Source: an uncultured Alistipes sp.
Lineage (GTDB): Bacteria > Bacteroidota > Bacteroidia > Bacteroidales > Rikenellaceae
Direction of reading: 5' to 3'
DNA length: 52,455 nt
NCBI GenBank assembly: GCA_910583985.1
Contig: CAJTYA010000004.1
Span: forward strand, 1-52,455
In this document: one piece after another, positions 1 through 7,725 of the stretch
Position numbering within the stretch: position 1 is the stretch's first letter
How the letters are laid out: the number at the start of each line of letters is the position of its first letter
Made by a program: the position numbers and the translations under genes
Notes under the pieces: generated by a model
What the model was told of the DNA's origin: nothing
Seen by the model: only the letters and a program-made list of their open reading frames with translations
Database searches by the model: none

Positions 1-272
1 CCGGAGACGGAGGTGGAACCGGAGAGGAAACAGGAGGAGAAAACCCGGAATCGGGCGGAGGAAAACAGGGGTATAGGATGGAAGAAGAAACTCATTATTG
101 TCAAGAATATAGATGGGTGCAAGTATCGGATGGAAGCGGCGGGCATAATTGGGAATTAAAACGAATCGGAAATGGTCCCGGGCATGTCCGTGTAACAAAA
201 TGCATTAATGGAGGAGACTTGACTTCTTGTACTCCATACGATCCTTGCAATCCGGCTAAACCGACGATATAG
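1..272 (+). CDS. NVEALA-type secreted four-cysteine peptide (5' end outside window)
   Basis: The reading frame is open from base 3 to the stop at 270-272, so the gene is cut by the left window edge; the ATG at 78 is internal, because the codons before it encode a Gly/Glu-rich linker matching that of the complete paralogue at 3385-3786. The visible part has the linker, a domain starting near YCQEY, a QVSDG-like segment, and the tail SCTPYDPCNPAKPTI, identical in the paralogue. Four cysteines are conserved between the copies, suggesting two disulfides outside the cytoplasm. The N-terminal membrane segment and the NVEALA-like motif are presumed to lie upstream, not seen. A propeller lipoprotein follows after 64 bases. 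Known: NVEALA peptides are a Bacteroidota family without an established function. Inferred: secreted partner or ligand of the propeller. Confidence 0.8.
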   Translation, partial: GDGGGTGEETGGENPESGGGKQGYRMEEETHYCQEYRWVQVSDGSGGHNWELKRIGNGPGHVRVTKCINGGDLTSCTPYDPCNPAKPTI

Positions 273-279
273 AATTCTT

Positions 280-313
280 ATCGAGCAGCTTGTGCAAACA
301 CTGGCTGCTCGAT
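280..313 (+). terminator. Hairpin between NVEALA-type peptide gene and propeller gene
   Basis: A perfect 10-bp stem (ATCGAGCAGC with GCTGCTCGAT) with a 14-nt loop starts 8 bases after the peptide stop and is followed by a short T-rich stretch. It could be a partial terminator or mRNA-processing structure that sets a ratio between peptide and propeller transcripts. The intact second cassette lacks an equivalent stem in its 62-base spacer. Confidence 0.4.
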
Positions 314-336
314 TGACATTTTAACAGCAAACCCAT

Positions 337-1536
337 ATGAAAATTCATTACATTCTATTAATCATTATATGCTCTTTTTTGCATTCTTGCAGAGGGAAAT
401 CCGACTCCGGAACGACCGGGTCGACAAGTTCCGATCTGTCGAAGATGGACCGCGTGATCATCGAAAATAAGCCCGACTTTCCCGTGGACTCGTGCTTCGC
501 AAAAATCGAATACGTCAAATTGGGCGATACGGGCGACGTGTTGATCGGGCAAGTGACCCATCTTTTGTTTACCCCCGACCATATTATCGTAGGGGACAAC
601 CGAAATGCCAATGCCGTATTTGTTTTCGACAGGAAAGGAAATGCTCGAACGGTCATTAATCGCTTTGGGAGAGGACCTCAGGAATATCTAAGCATAGAAG
701 ATGTTTTCCTGACTCCCGACAAAAAAACGATCGGAATCACAGACCGCGCCGGACAAAAACTGCTGTACTTCGACATGGACGGTCGTTTCAAGTGGAAAAC
801 ATCGCTGCCTTTCTCTTGTAACAAGACAGAATGGATCGACGACGAAACGATGATGTTGGTATCGGATGGGGTCCACATCGACAGCTCTCCCGTTTTCGAA
901 TCGTATCCCGACAAGGAAGATTTGTTGTTCATTACAGATACCACTGCACAGAATATCCATGGCAGCACTTTCGTCAATCCGTTCGATATGCACATATTCC
1001 ACCACCGGCCTTTGAATGTGAAGCGATTCGACGACCGGATCTATGCATGCAAGGCTTTCGGCGACACGATCTATCAGGTGACCAAAGAAAGCATCTTCCC
1101 CCGTTATTGGCTTGACATGAAAGAAATCGGCGGAGTCGCCAATTTCGGGAAAGACATAACCGCAGAAAAACTCGATGCAGCTCCCAATTACACCAACTTT
1201 CCCAACATCTATGTCGAATCCGACGATTACGCCCTCTTCATTTTAACAAAAAAGAATCTCATGTTCCCCGTGTTGTTCAACAAGCAGACGAAAAAGACAT
1301 ATAATGTAGATCCCTCTCATTCACGGACAGCATTGGGCATGCACTTACTTTTCGCAAAGTTCGCTCATGACAAACAATTCGTCGCAGCAGTTCCCGCCTT
1401 TGAGTTCCTGACCTTCTGCCCCGACGTTCCGGGAGTAGAGTTGCAGAACGAGATCAAGGAAGGACTTACCGACGAAGACAATCCGGTGCTGTTGTTCTAT
1501 ACCCTCAAAGACCCCGACACGCCGGCAGTCGATTGA
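337..1536 (+). CDS. Six-bladed beta-propeller lipoprotein (cassette 1)
   Basis: A 399-residue protein with a hydrophobic signal sequence ending in a lipobox (LHSC, Cys18), so a lipoprotein. The body is a run of propeller blades; the family hallmark GRGPQEY is at residues 111-117, preceded by repeated strand patterns such as IIVGD and VFVFDRKGN. Known: this Bacteroidota family (6-bladed beta-propeller, DUF4934/DUF5128-like, BF3164-like) is abundant, surface or periplasmic, and functionally uncharacterised. It lies 64 bases after an NVEALA-type peptide gene. It is closer to the third propeller (3849-5042) than to the second: both have IFPRYW(L/I)DMK and a DEDNPVLLFYTLKDPD end. The last codons (PDTPAVD) lie in a DNA segment repeated at the end of the second propeller. 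Inferred role: recognition or binding linked to the peptide. The family call is firm, the role unknown. Confidence 0.85.
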   Translation: MKIHYILLIIICSFLHSCRGKSDSGTTGSTSSDLSKMDRVIIENKPDFPVDSCFAKIEYVKLGDTGDVLIGQVTHLLFTPDHIIVGDNRNANAVFVFDRKGNARTVINRFGRGPQEYLSIEDVFLTPDKKTIGITDRAGQKLLYFDMDGRFKWKTSLPFSCNKTEWIDDETMMLVSDGVHIDSSPVFESYPDKEDLLFITDTTAQNIHGSTFVNPFDMHIFHHRPLNVKRFDDRIYACKAFGDTIYQVTKESIFPRYWLDMKEIGGVANFGKDITAEKLDAAPNYTNFPNIYVESDDYALFILTKKNLMFPVLFNKQTKKTYNVDPSHSRTALGMHLLFAKFAHDKQFVAAVPAFEFLTFCPDVPGVELQNEIKEGLTDEDNPVLLFYTLKDPDTPAVD

Positions 1537-1587
1537 TGCCGCTGACAAATTATCGGCAACCGTATAGACTCGGACGGGCATGTGCGT

Positions 1588-1649
1588 AAGATAAAAATGC
1601 AGATTTCTTATCTTGCCAGTCCGATATTCCGACTATTCGATTAACTTTG
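1588..1649 (+). promoter_or_regulatory. Putative cassette promoter with upstream inverted repeat, copy 1
   Basis: TAACTTTG at 1642-1649 matches the Bacteroidota -7 box TAnnTTTG; no TTTG lies at the expected 19-21 nt upstream, so the -33 element is weak. Just upstream, AAGATAA and TTATCTT (1588-1594 and 1608-1614) form a perfect 7-bp inverted repeat around a 13-nt centre, a possible regulator site. Both elements recur in copy 2. Confidence 0.45.
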
Positions 1650-1651
1650 AA

Positions 1652-1700
1652 AAGAACCTGCGGAGGACTTCGATTTCAGAACTCTCCTCCGCAGGTTCTT
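1652..1700 (+). other. Conserved 16-bp hairpin in the cassette leader, copy 1
   Basis: The arms at 1652-1667 and 1685-1700 pair perfectly over 16 bp (AAGAACCTGCGGAGGA with its complement). There is no T-run after it. The left arm starts 3 bases after the putative -7 box, so the structure would sit at or near the very 5' end of the transcript and could stabilise the leader. A bidirectional terminator for the upstream gene is the alternative. The stem core is kept in copy 2. Confidence 0.55.
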
Positions 1701-1831
1701 CCCAAACAATATTAAAAAGACATAATCCCGACCGCCTATGAATTAACCCTCGCCAACTTGTGAGAAGCTACGCACTTCCCGATACCCCAAAGAAATATCC
1801 GTCTTCAAATCCCTTTTTATCCTACCTTTTC

Positions 1832-1921
1832 ATGCGATCCCTTTTTTATTCGCTTCGACCAACAAGACTGTCGAAACAAGGGTTTCTCGCTGTGATTCCG
1901 AATATTCAAAAACAACCATGA
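1832..1921 (+). pseudogene. Frameshifted stub of an NVEALA-type peptide gene
   Basis: The first 30 or so bases from the ATG at 1832 align with the start of the intact peptide gene at 3385 but contain one base fewer between the third and sixth codons, which destroys the frame; similarity fades by about 1865 and the Gly-rich linker and four-cysteine domain are absent. The leftover 29-codon frame stops at 1919-1921, overlapping the ATG of the second propeller (ATGA). So a peptide gene once preceded this propeller as in the other cassettes. The remaining micro-frame could still couple translation into the propeller gene; that part is inference. Confidence 0.6.
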
Positions 1922-3090
1922 AATACGTCCCTTTGATCCTCATCGGCCTGTTGTTTTCGTGCAATCGAAATACAGAACCGTCGACGCGACCCGATGTCAC
2001 CCGGATAGACACGATCGCATGTGCCCCTGAATACGATACTCCGCTGGAATCCATCATAGAAAAAATCGACTATGTAAAGCTCCGCAGCACGGAAAACAAT
2101 CCGGTCGGGGAAGTCGATGCGCTATGGATCACGCCGGACAATATCGTCGTGGCAGACTACAACCTGTCGAAATCCATTTTCATATTCGACCGTCTGGGAC
2201 GATTACAAGCCACGATCAGCCGACAGGGGCGCGGTCCCCAAGAATATCTGTCCATATTCGACGTCGTGCTGACTCCGGACCGGCAACGTGTGGCCGTTCT
2301 GGACAATCATGGCAAAAAAATATTGTACTACGATCTGGCGGGAAACTTCCTGTTCCGTAAAGAGCTTCCGTTCTATGCCATAGGCATGAAATACTTCGAT
2401 GAAGAGAACATCCTGATGACTACATACGGATTGGGCGCAGATGATCCGGGATTGGCTTCTTATCCGAACAACAACGATCTTCTCTATTGGGTAGATACGA
2501 CCATGCGAATAAGAAAAAGCTTCATGCCGAATCCGTTCAATAAAAATTTCAGTTGCAAGATTCCGTTAGTAAAACAATTCGGTCCTTCACGAATTTATGC
2601 GACCCTCGCTTATTCCGATACGGTATATCGGATTACTCCCCAGGGAATGATTGCCCGTTATTGGATCGATTTGAGTCCTGTGGGGGGAGTATCCAATCTG
2701 GGAAAAGAGGCAACCGACGAAAAAACATCGGAATTGATCCGAACGACCATTCCTATATTTATGGGCGAGCTTCTGGAAAGCGACCGTTTCATCATTTTCA
2801 AACCGCTCGATACACCGGCTATTCTGTTCTCTAAAAAGACCGGACGATGTTACTATTTGAACAACGGCTCCTCACGAGTCCTCAACTATCATTTGGCATC
2901 CGTCGATTTTGCTCACGAAGACCGGTTCATTACCGTCGTGCCGGCATATCAATTATGCAACGTGATAAAATTCAAAGATTCGACCAATATCGAGTTAGCG
3001 GAGAAAATAGCAACGGGCCTGACGGAAAACGACGATCCTGTATTGCTGTTCTTTACGCTTAAGGAACCCGACACGCCGGCAGTCGATTGA
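1918..3090 (+). CDS. Six-bladed beta-propeller lipoprotein (cassette 2, peptide partner lost)
   Basis: A 390-residue paralogue of the propellers at 337 and 3849. A short signal sequence ends at LLFSC, giving a lipidated Cys15. The family motif GRGPQEY is at residues 104-110, followed by the typical VLTPDRQRVAVLD strands. It is the most diverged of the three: ARYWIDLSPVGGVSNLGKE replaces the IFPRYWxDMK region of the others, although the C-terminal end (NDDPVLLFFTLKEPDTPAVD) is kept. The ATG at 1918 is chosen because the signal peptide begins there; it overlaps the stop of the upstream peptide stub. Loss of the adjacent peptide while the propeller stays open suggests either that it works alone or that it shares peptides from the neighbouring cassettes. 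Function is not established for the family. Confidence 0.85.
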   Translation: MKYVPLILIGLLFSCNRNTEPSTRPDVTRIDTIACAPEYDTPLESIIEKIDYVKLRSTENNPVGEVDALWITPDNIVVADYNLSKSIFIFDRLGRLQATISRQGRGPQEYLSIFDVVLTPDRQRVAVLDNHGKKILYYDLAGNFLFRKELPFYAIGMKYFDEENILMTTYGLGADDPGLASYPNNNDLLYWVDTTMRIRKSFMPNPFNKNFSCKIPLVKQFGPSRIYATLAYSDTVYRITPQGMIARYWIDLSPVGGVSNLGKEATDEKTSELIRTTIPIFMGELLESDRFIIFKPLDTPAILFSKKTGRCYYLNNGSSRVLNYHLASVDFAHEDRFITVVPAYQLCNVIKFKDSTNIELAEKIATGLTENDDPVLLFFTLKEPDTPAVD

Positions 3091-3417
3091 TGCGCTGATC
3101 AATTATCGGAAGACGTATAGCCCCAAACGAACATATGCGTAAGATAAAAATGCAGATTTCTTATCTCATCTGTCCGATATTCCGACTATTTGACTAACTT
3201 TGAGAAAATCCTGCGGAGGACTTCGATTTCAAAACTCTCCTCCGCAGGTTCTTCCCAAACAATATTAAAAAGACATAATCCCGACGCCGATGAATTAGCC
3301 CTCGCCAACCTGTGAGAAGCTACGTGCTTCCCCGATACCCTACAGAAATATCCGTCTTCAAATCCCCTTTTATCCTAATCTTTTATGCGGCACCTTTACC
3401 TATTCGCTGCGGCCATC
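3067..3417 (+). repeat. Spacer repeat, copy 2
   Basis: This is the second copy of the 350-base segment described at 1513-1865. Here it leads into an intact NVEALA-type peptide gene, so it shows the ancestral arrangement: propeller end, spacer with promoter-like elements and hairpin, then peptide start. Differences from copy 1 are scattered substitutions and a few single-base gaps. Confidence 0.85.
3142..3248 (+). promoter_or_regulatory. Putative cassette promoter, inverted repeat and leader hairpin, copy 2
   Basis: Copy 2 retains AGATAA and TTATCT (3142-3147 and 3161-3166), the TAACTTTG -7-like box at 3195-3202, and a hairpin whose core arms CCTGCGGAGGA and TCCTCCGCAGG lie at 3210-3220 and 3238-3248. 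The core stem is perfect over 11 bp although the flanks have drifted, which suggests the structure is maintained. A transcript starting here would have a leader of about 175 nt before the peptide ATG at 3385. Confidence 0.45.
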
Positions 3418-3786
3418 GTAATCGTCGGCGTGGCCGCCTATACACTGACTCTATCCTTTACACAAACGACCCTTTTGATGTCCCAAATCGAAGCCCTCGC
3501 AAACGGCGAGGATGGTGAATCCGGAGGAGGAGGTGGAACCGAAGAACAACCGGAGAGTGGAGAAAATGGAAAATATAAATACGAAAACCCGATACAATGG
3601 TGTCAGGAACATAGGAGGGAACAGGTATCTGACGGTGGAAATGGTCACAATTGGCAATTGATACGAGTCGGAGATGGTCCAAAGGAAGTGATTGTTTCGA
3701 TATGTAAGAGCGGAACAACACCAGAATATAATCTGAGTTCTTGTACTCCGTACGATCCATGTAATCCGGCCAAGCCGACTATATAA
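3385..3786 (+). CDS. NVEALA-type secreted four-cysteine peptide (complete)
   Basis: A 133-residue small secreted protein. Residues 3-30 form one hydrophobic signal or anchor segment; QIEALANGE at 34-42 corresponds to the NVEALA motif that names the family. A Gly/Glu-rich linker follows (42-62), then a domain with Cys73, Cys107, Cys120 and Cys126, ending SCTPYDPCNPAKPTI, the same tail as in the partial copy at the left edge. The linker differs in length and sequence between the copies while the tail is invariant, as expected for a precursor with a conserved terminal domain. It is followed after 62 bases by a propeller lipoprotein gene. Known: the family is typical of Bacteroidota and lacks an assigned function. 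Inferred: export, cleavage near EALANGE, disulfide bonding, and interaction with the propeller. No maturation enzyme or dedicated exporter is visible nearby. Confidence 0.85.
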   Translation: MRHLYLFAAAIVIVGVAAYTLTLSFTQTTLLMSQIEALANGEDGESGGGGGTEEQPESGENGKYKYENPIQWCQEHRREQVSDGGNGHNWQLIRVGDGPKEVIVSICKSGTTPEYNLSSCTPYDPCNPAKPTI

Positions 3787-3848
3787 ATCTGTATTACAAA
3801 AATCATACACATGTCAAAGAATTTGCCATTTTAATCGAAAGAATCTTT

Positions 3849-5042
3849 ATGAGAAACTACTATTTATTTATCCTATTTTGTATTTCTTTATGTTCCTGCG
3901 GAAACCATTCCGGGTCCGGAGTTGTCGGATCGATCAACGGAGACCTGTCCCGAATGGACCGTGTGGCAATCGAAGAAGGGCCGAACTTTTCCGTAGACTC
4001 GTGCATCGCAAAAATCGAATACGTCAAATTAGGCAATACGGGCGACGTGTTGATCGGGAAAGTGACGCATATGCTGTTTACACCCGACCGTATCGTCGTT
4101 GGGGATGCCTATATGTCCAAGGCTGTATTCGTTTTCGACCGGGAAGGAAATCCCCGGGCGGTTATCAACCGGTTGGGGAGAGGACCGCAGGAGTATCAAA
4201 ATATAGACGATGTATTTCTTACTCCGGATCGACAGGCAATAGGTATTGTGGACAATTCAGATGAGAAATTGCTGTATTTCGATATGGACGGTAATTTCTT
4301 ACGGGGGCAGTCCCTTCCTTTCAGCTGTCACGATATAGAATGGATCGACGATAGGACGATGATGTTAGTCGCAAATGGATGGAACAGTTTATCCCCCGCC
4401 CTCGAGTCGTATCCCGGCAAAGAGGATTTGTTGTTCTTTACCGATACGACTCTGCGGAACATTTACAGCAGTGCCTTCATCAACCTTTTCGACGTGAAGA
4501 TATTTCATACCCAGCCTTTGGACGTAAAGCGATTCGACGAACGTATTTATGCGGGCAAGGCTTTCGGCGACACGATCTATCAGGTAACCAAGGAAAGCAT
4601 CTTTCCCCGCTACTGGATCGACATGAAAGGAATCGGTGGAGACGCCAATTTCGGGAAAGACATGTCCGACGAAAAACTCCGGGAGATAATATCCCGATCT
4701 CATTTTTCCAATTCCTATGTCGTAACGGATGATTATGTTTTTTTTCGTGTAACGAAAAACGGGATTATGTTCCCCGTATTGCTCAATGAACATACGAAAA
4801 AAGTTTACAATATAGGATTCGATTCGCGGGCCGCTTTGTCTGTACATTTATTACTTGCTGAATTTTCAGATGCCAATCGGTTCGTGGTTGCCGTTCATGC
4901 CTTTCAGTTCTTGACCTTCTGTCCCGACGAAGTCCCGGGCGTAGAACTGCGCAACGAGATCAAGGAAGGACTCTCCGACGAGGATAATCCCGTACTGCTG
5001 TTCTACACGCTCAAGGATCCGGATGTGCCGGCGACCGAGTGA
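3849..5042 (+). CDS. Six-bladed beta-propeller lipoprotein (cassette 3)
   Basis: A 397-residue lipoprotein closely related to the propeller at 337-1536. The signal sequence ends in SLCSCG, so Cys15 or Cys17 is lipidated. GRGPQEY lies at residues 110-116, and IFPRYWIDMKGIGGDANFGKD and the end GLSDEDNPVLLFYTLKDPD match cassette 1. Its C-terminus (VPATE) differs from the PDTPAVD of the first two, and the 350-base spacer repeat does not follow it, so this is the downstream end of the duplication series. It lies 62 bases after the intact NVEALA-type peptide and is presumably co-transcribed with it. Function is inferred only from this pairing: extracytoplasmic binding or sensing. Confidence 0.85.
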   Translation: MRNYYLFILFCISLCSCGNHSGSGVVGSINGDLSRMDRVAIEEGPNFSVDSCIAKIEYVKLGNTGDVLIGKVTHMLFTPDRIVVGDAYMSKAVFVFDREGNPRAVINRLGRGPQEYQNIDDVFLTPDRQAIGIVDNSDEKLLYFDMDGNFLRGQSLPFSCHDIEWIDDRTMMLVANGWNSLSPALESYPGKEDLLFFTDTTLRNIYSSAFINLFDVKIFHTQPLDVKRFDERIYAGKAFGDTIYQVTKESIFPRYWIDMKGIGGDANFGKDMSDEKLREIISRSHFSNSYVVTDDYVFFRVTKNGIMFPVLLNEHTKKVYNIGFDSRAALSVHLLLAEFSDANRFVVAVHAFQFLTFCPDEVPGVELRNEIKEGLSDEDNPVLLFYTLKDPDVPATE

Positions 5043-5552
5043 TAACGCAAGTCATTTTCAACCATATATCGGCATAAAACCGATATACCCCGAGAAAAAC
5101 CTACATTTTATCCTGTCCAATAAACTTCGATGTCCCGATATTCAAGGACATGATTTCCATATCCGATCGCTATCGTCTGCGGACCGAGCCGCGCATTCGG
5201 ATCCGTTCGAGTCATAACGATTCGAGACAACGGACCCGGAGTCGCGGGAATCGGCGAGCAGGCGACGGATACGACGGGTCACGAATTCCACATGTGTCCC
5301 GTCCGGTGGCGGGACGGGAGGGCGGTGTGGCCGATGTACCGAAGCCCTATCCGGTCATTCCGACCGCGGAGATTCACGGCTATCGGCCATATTTCCGATG
5401 GTTTTCCGCCTCGGCAGGGCTTCGAAATACCGTCCGAAAAGCACAAAAAAGAGTGTACTCGATCCGGGTCCCCAAAGCATATAACCGCGGATAGAGGACC
5501 GCCTCGCGGCTATTGTGTACGGCTGCGAGGCGGTTGTGCGCTCCGGACAAAC
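5043..5552. other. Convergent spacer without a gene
   Basis: No reading frame here has recognisable protein features. Three folds are visible: TATATCGG/CCGATATA at 5065-5087, just after the propeller stop and a possible weak end for the plus-strand unit; CCCGTCC/GGACGGG near 5298-5320; and ACCGCCTCGC/GCGAGGCGGT at 5498-5534. None has a clear T-run on the plus strand. Confidence 0.5.
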
Positions 5553-5583
5553 AAAAAAGAGGACCGGCGCACGGCCGGCCCTC
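5553..5583 (-). terminator. Rho-independent terminator of the glycosidase operon
   Basis: Read on the minus strand, a 10-bp stem with one G-U pair (GAGGGCCGGC with GCCGGTCCTC) is followed by six T. It lies 23 bases past the stop of the last GH36 gene and closes the operon. Confidence 0.8.
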
Positions 5584-5605
5584 CCGAAACGATCTTTCCG
5601 GACAG

Positions 5606-7681
5606 CTATTTGAGCACGTATTTGAGCAACAGCGAACTGCGGGGCTCGTCCAACTTCAGCACGAAGCCCTCGGTGAGCTGGCGACCGGTATATTCGGTTT
5701 TCTCGCCGGTATCGCGGTTCTCGATCTCGTAGGTCCGATCCTTGTCGAGCCCTTGCAGACAGACGGTATATTCCGCATCGGGGCAGGCCTCGCGACGGAA
5801 TGCCACCACGTAGCCGCTGCCGTCGGAGGGACGGAGCAACTGGTAGGCCAACCAGATGTTCGGCTGCGTCATGTCGCCCTCGCCGCTCAACGGATAGTAG
5901 TCTTCGTAGAAATAGGGTCTCACCTCGTTGAACTCGGCCATCCGGCGCTGCATGTCGAAGAACGAATTCGCCCCGTCGGTCACTTTCCAGTTGAAGATCA
6001 CCGACGTACCCAGACTCGACCGGAACGTGAACGGGTCGGTCCGGTGCACGCCCGTACCGTGCAGCGGCAGATAGAGGTTCAGTCCGTAGGTGTGGCACTG
6101 GTAGCCCACCGGCTCACCGTACTGATAGTCGGTACGCCACAGCGGAGCGCTGCGCGAGCAGCTTTCCAAGTCGATGCGCCGGCCGCCGCTGGCGCAGTTG
6201 TCGACCAGCAGGCCGGGAAAACGTTCGAGCAAATAATCCCAGAACGCATAGAGGCCTTCGATGTGGCGGATTTCGCGGATGCCCCGGCGGCCCGGCTCGT
6301 CGTTCTTCGACCAGAACTGATCGACATCCATGTTGAAGTCCTGCCGGTAGTAGTCGATGCCGTTCTCTTCGAGCATGTCCCCGATGCGGTCGCAAAACCA
6401 TTCGAGGGCCTGAGGGTTGCCCAGATCGAACAGGAAGGCATCGGTCCCCGCATCCAGCATCCATTCGGGATGTTCCACGGCCCACTGCGTGCCCTTGATG
6501 ACGCGTTCGGGCTCGAACCACACCATGAACTTGGCCCCGGCCTTATGCACCTCGTCCGAAACCGGCTTGAGCCCTTCGGGGAAGCGCTCCTTGTCGACCG
6601 TCCAGTTTCCGACGGTATTGGCCCAGTTCTTATGGTTCTTGTAATCGCTGGCCTGTTCGTACCATCCGGCATCGAGCCAGAAGACCTCCGGCACCAAATC
6701 GAACTGTTTGTAGCGGCGGATCAGCGCGATGGCATAGTCGGCCGTCAGGCACGTATATTCGTTGCACGGATGCGGATCGCCGTAGTTGAAGCTCGTGGAG
6801 ACGGGATAGACCGTCGGTTTGCCGTCGATGCGGTGCGTGTGGTGGGCGAGCATGAACCGGCGGAACATGTTGTGCCCCGCGAAACGGTTCTCGCCCCGCC
6901 AGAACAGCAGGCACACGCTCGGCGTGCGGATGGCTTCGTCGGGACGCAGGTAGGTTTCGAGCGTCTTCATGCCCGAAACGACGCGCACGCCGTGCTTGGG
7001 CGTGGCCGCGATGTCGGCGAACCACGTTCCGCTCCAGCCGATAGCCCCCACCACGCCCTGACCGGGCGAGGTCTCGATATTGAAGAACGGGAAGGCGATC
7101 TGCGACGAACGGCCCCCTTCGGGCGCCATGTAGAGCGAATCGCCCGGCGCCAGCACGCGGGTGTGCTGATGGAAGTCGGCTTTCGAGACATGCGTACCGT
7201 TGGCGTAGTGCAGGATAACGTCTTTCTCGCCGGGGTATTTCATGTCCAGATCCGACACGCGGATCCGTTCGAGCGTCGCCGAATTTTCGGACGACTCGTT
7301 CCTGAAGGAGAGCACCCACTCCACGGCCTGAAATTCGGGGAATCCCTTGACCCGACACTCGACCGTCAGGCCGGCGGGTTTCTGGCTGTACGTGTACAGG
7401 TACTCGACCGCGCCTTCGTCGGCCGAGGCGATGCGCCGGGCCGAATACTTCCATTTTTTCAACAACTCCTGCGAGGGGCGTCCGTCGTAAACGAACGAAA
7501 AAGGCGGGGTCTTCCCCTTGCCGAAACGGGTCTCGATCCACCGCGTCACATCGACCGGAGCATCGGCCATCGTGCAGGCGGCCTGCGCACGGACCGTCCG
7601 CGGCACGAGAGCCAGCGACAGACACAGTCCCAGCGTCAGCAGCGCGCCGCGCAAAAACATAGGTTTGTTCATCGTCTTCAT
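5606..7681 (-). CDS. GH36 alpha-galactosidase, paralogue A
   Basis: A 691-residue secreted enzyme of the GH36 alpha-galactosidase type that releases terminal alpha-linked galactose (or GalNAc). A signal peptide spans about residues 1-33 (ending VRAQA). An N-terminal beta-sandwich is followed by a TIM barrel with WLDAGW (Asp337), MVWFEPER (Glu390), the nucleophile motif YYRQDFN (Asp448), the substrate-loop motif CASGGRRID from Cys496, and WRTD (Asp518), the likely acid/base. A C-terminal beta domain ends the protein. Assignment of nucleophile and acid/base is by analogy with GH36. It is last in the operon, 44 bases after a paralogue with the same architecture (7726-9798), and is followed by a terminator. 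The ATG at 7681 gives a complete signal peptide. Confidence 0.9.
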   Translation of the reverse strand: MKTMNKPMFLRGALLTLGLCLSLALVPRTVRAQAACTMADAPVDVTRWIETRFGKGKTPPFSFVYDGRPSQELLKKWKYSARRIASADEGAVEYLYTYSQKPAGLTVECRVKGFPEFQAVEWVLSFRNESSENSATLERIRVSDLDMKYPGEKDVILHYANGTHVSKADFHQHTRVLAPGDSLYMAPEGGRSSQIAFPFFNIETSPGQGVVGAIGWSGTWFADIAATPKHGVRVVSGMKTLETYLRPDEAIRTPSVCLLFWRGENRFAGHNMFRRFMLAHHTHRIDGKPTVYPVSTSFNYGDPHPCNEYTCLTADYAIALIRRYKQFDLVPEVFWLDAGWYEQASDYKNHKNWANTVGNWTVDKERFPEGLKPVSDEVHKAGAKFMVWFEPERVIKGTQWAVEHPEWMLDAGTDAFLFDLGNPQALEWFCDRIGDMLEENGIDYYRQDFNMDVDQFWSKNDEPGRRGIREIRHIEGLYAFWDYLLERFPGLLVDNCASGGRRIDLESCSRSAPLWRTDYQYGEPVGYQCHTYGLNLYLPLHGTGVHRTDPFTFRSSLGTSVIFNWKVTDGANSFFDMQRRMAEFNEVRPYFYEDYYPLSGEGDMTQPNIWLAYQLLRPSDGSGYVVAFRREACPDAEYTVCLQGLDKDRTYEIENRDTGEKTEYTGRQLTEGFVLKLDEPRSSLLLKYVLK

Positions 7682-7725
7682 TTTTTATCGGTTTGATTTC
7701 GATCTTTCGGAAAATTTCCGGTCCG

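Larger units (their letters stand above)
1513..1865 (+). repeat. Spacer repeat, copy 1
   Basis: About 350 bases closely match 3067-3417. Both copies start inside the last codons of a propeller gene (PDTPAVD, stop) and run through the whole spacer into the start of an NVEALA-type reading frame. The distance from repeat start to that ATG is 319 bases here and 318 in copy 2. Each copy has an inverted repeat, a TAACTTTG box and a strong hairpin at equivalent places. This indicates duplication of a propeller-spacer-peptide unit. In this copy the peptide gene has decayed. Confidence 0.85.

Noticed and set aside
5298..5320. Terminator for the propeller gene
   Set aside because: The CCCGTCC/GGACGGG stem is real but has no T-run on either side and is 250 bases from the gene end.
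5513..7696. 727-codon open frame on the plus strand, opposite the GH36 gene
   Set aside because: It is antisense to a clear GH36 enzyme and its product has no family motif; GC-rich codon use on the minus strand leaves few stops on the plus strand.
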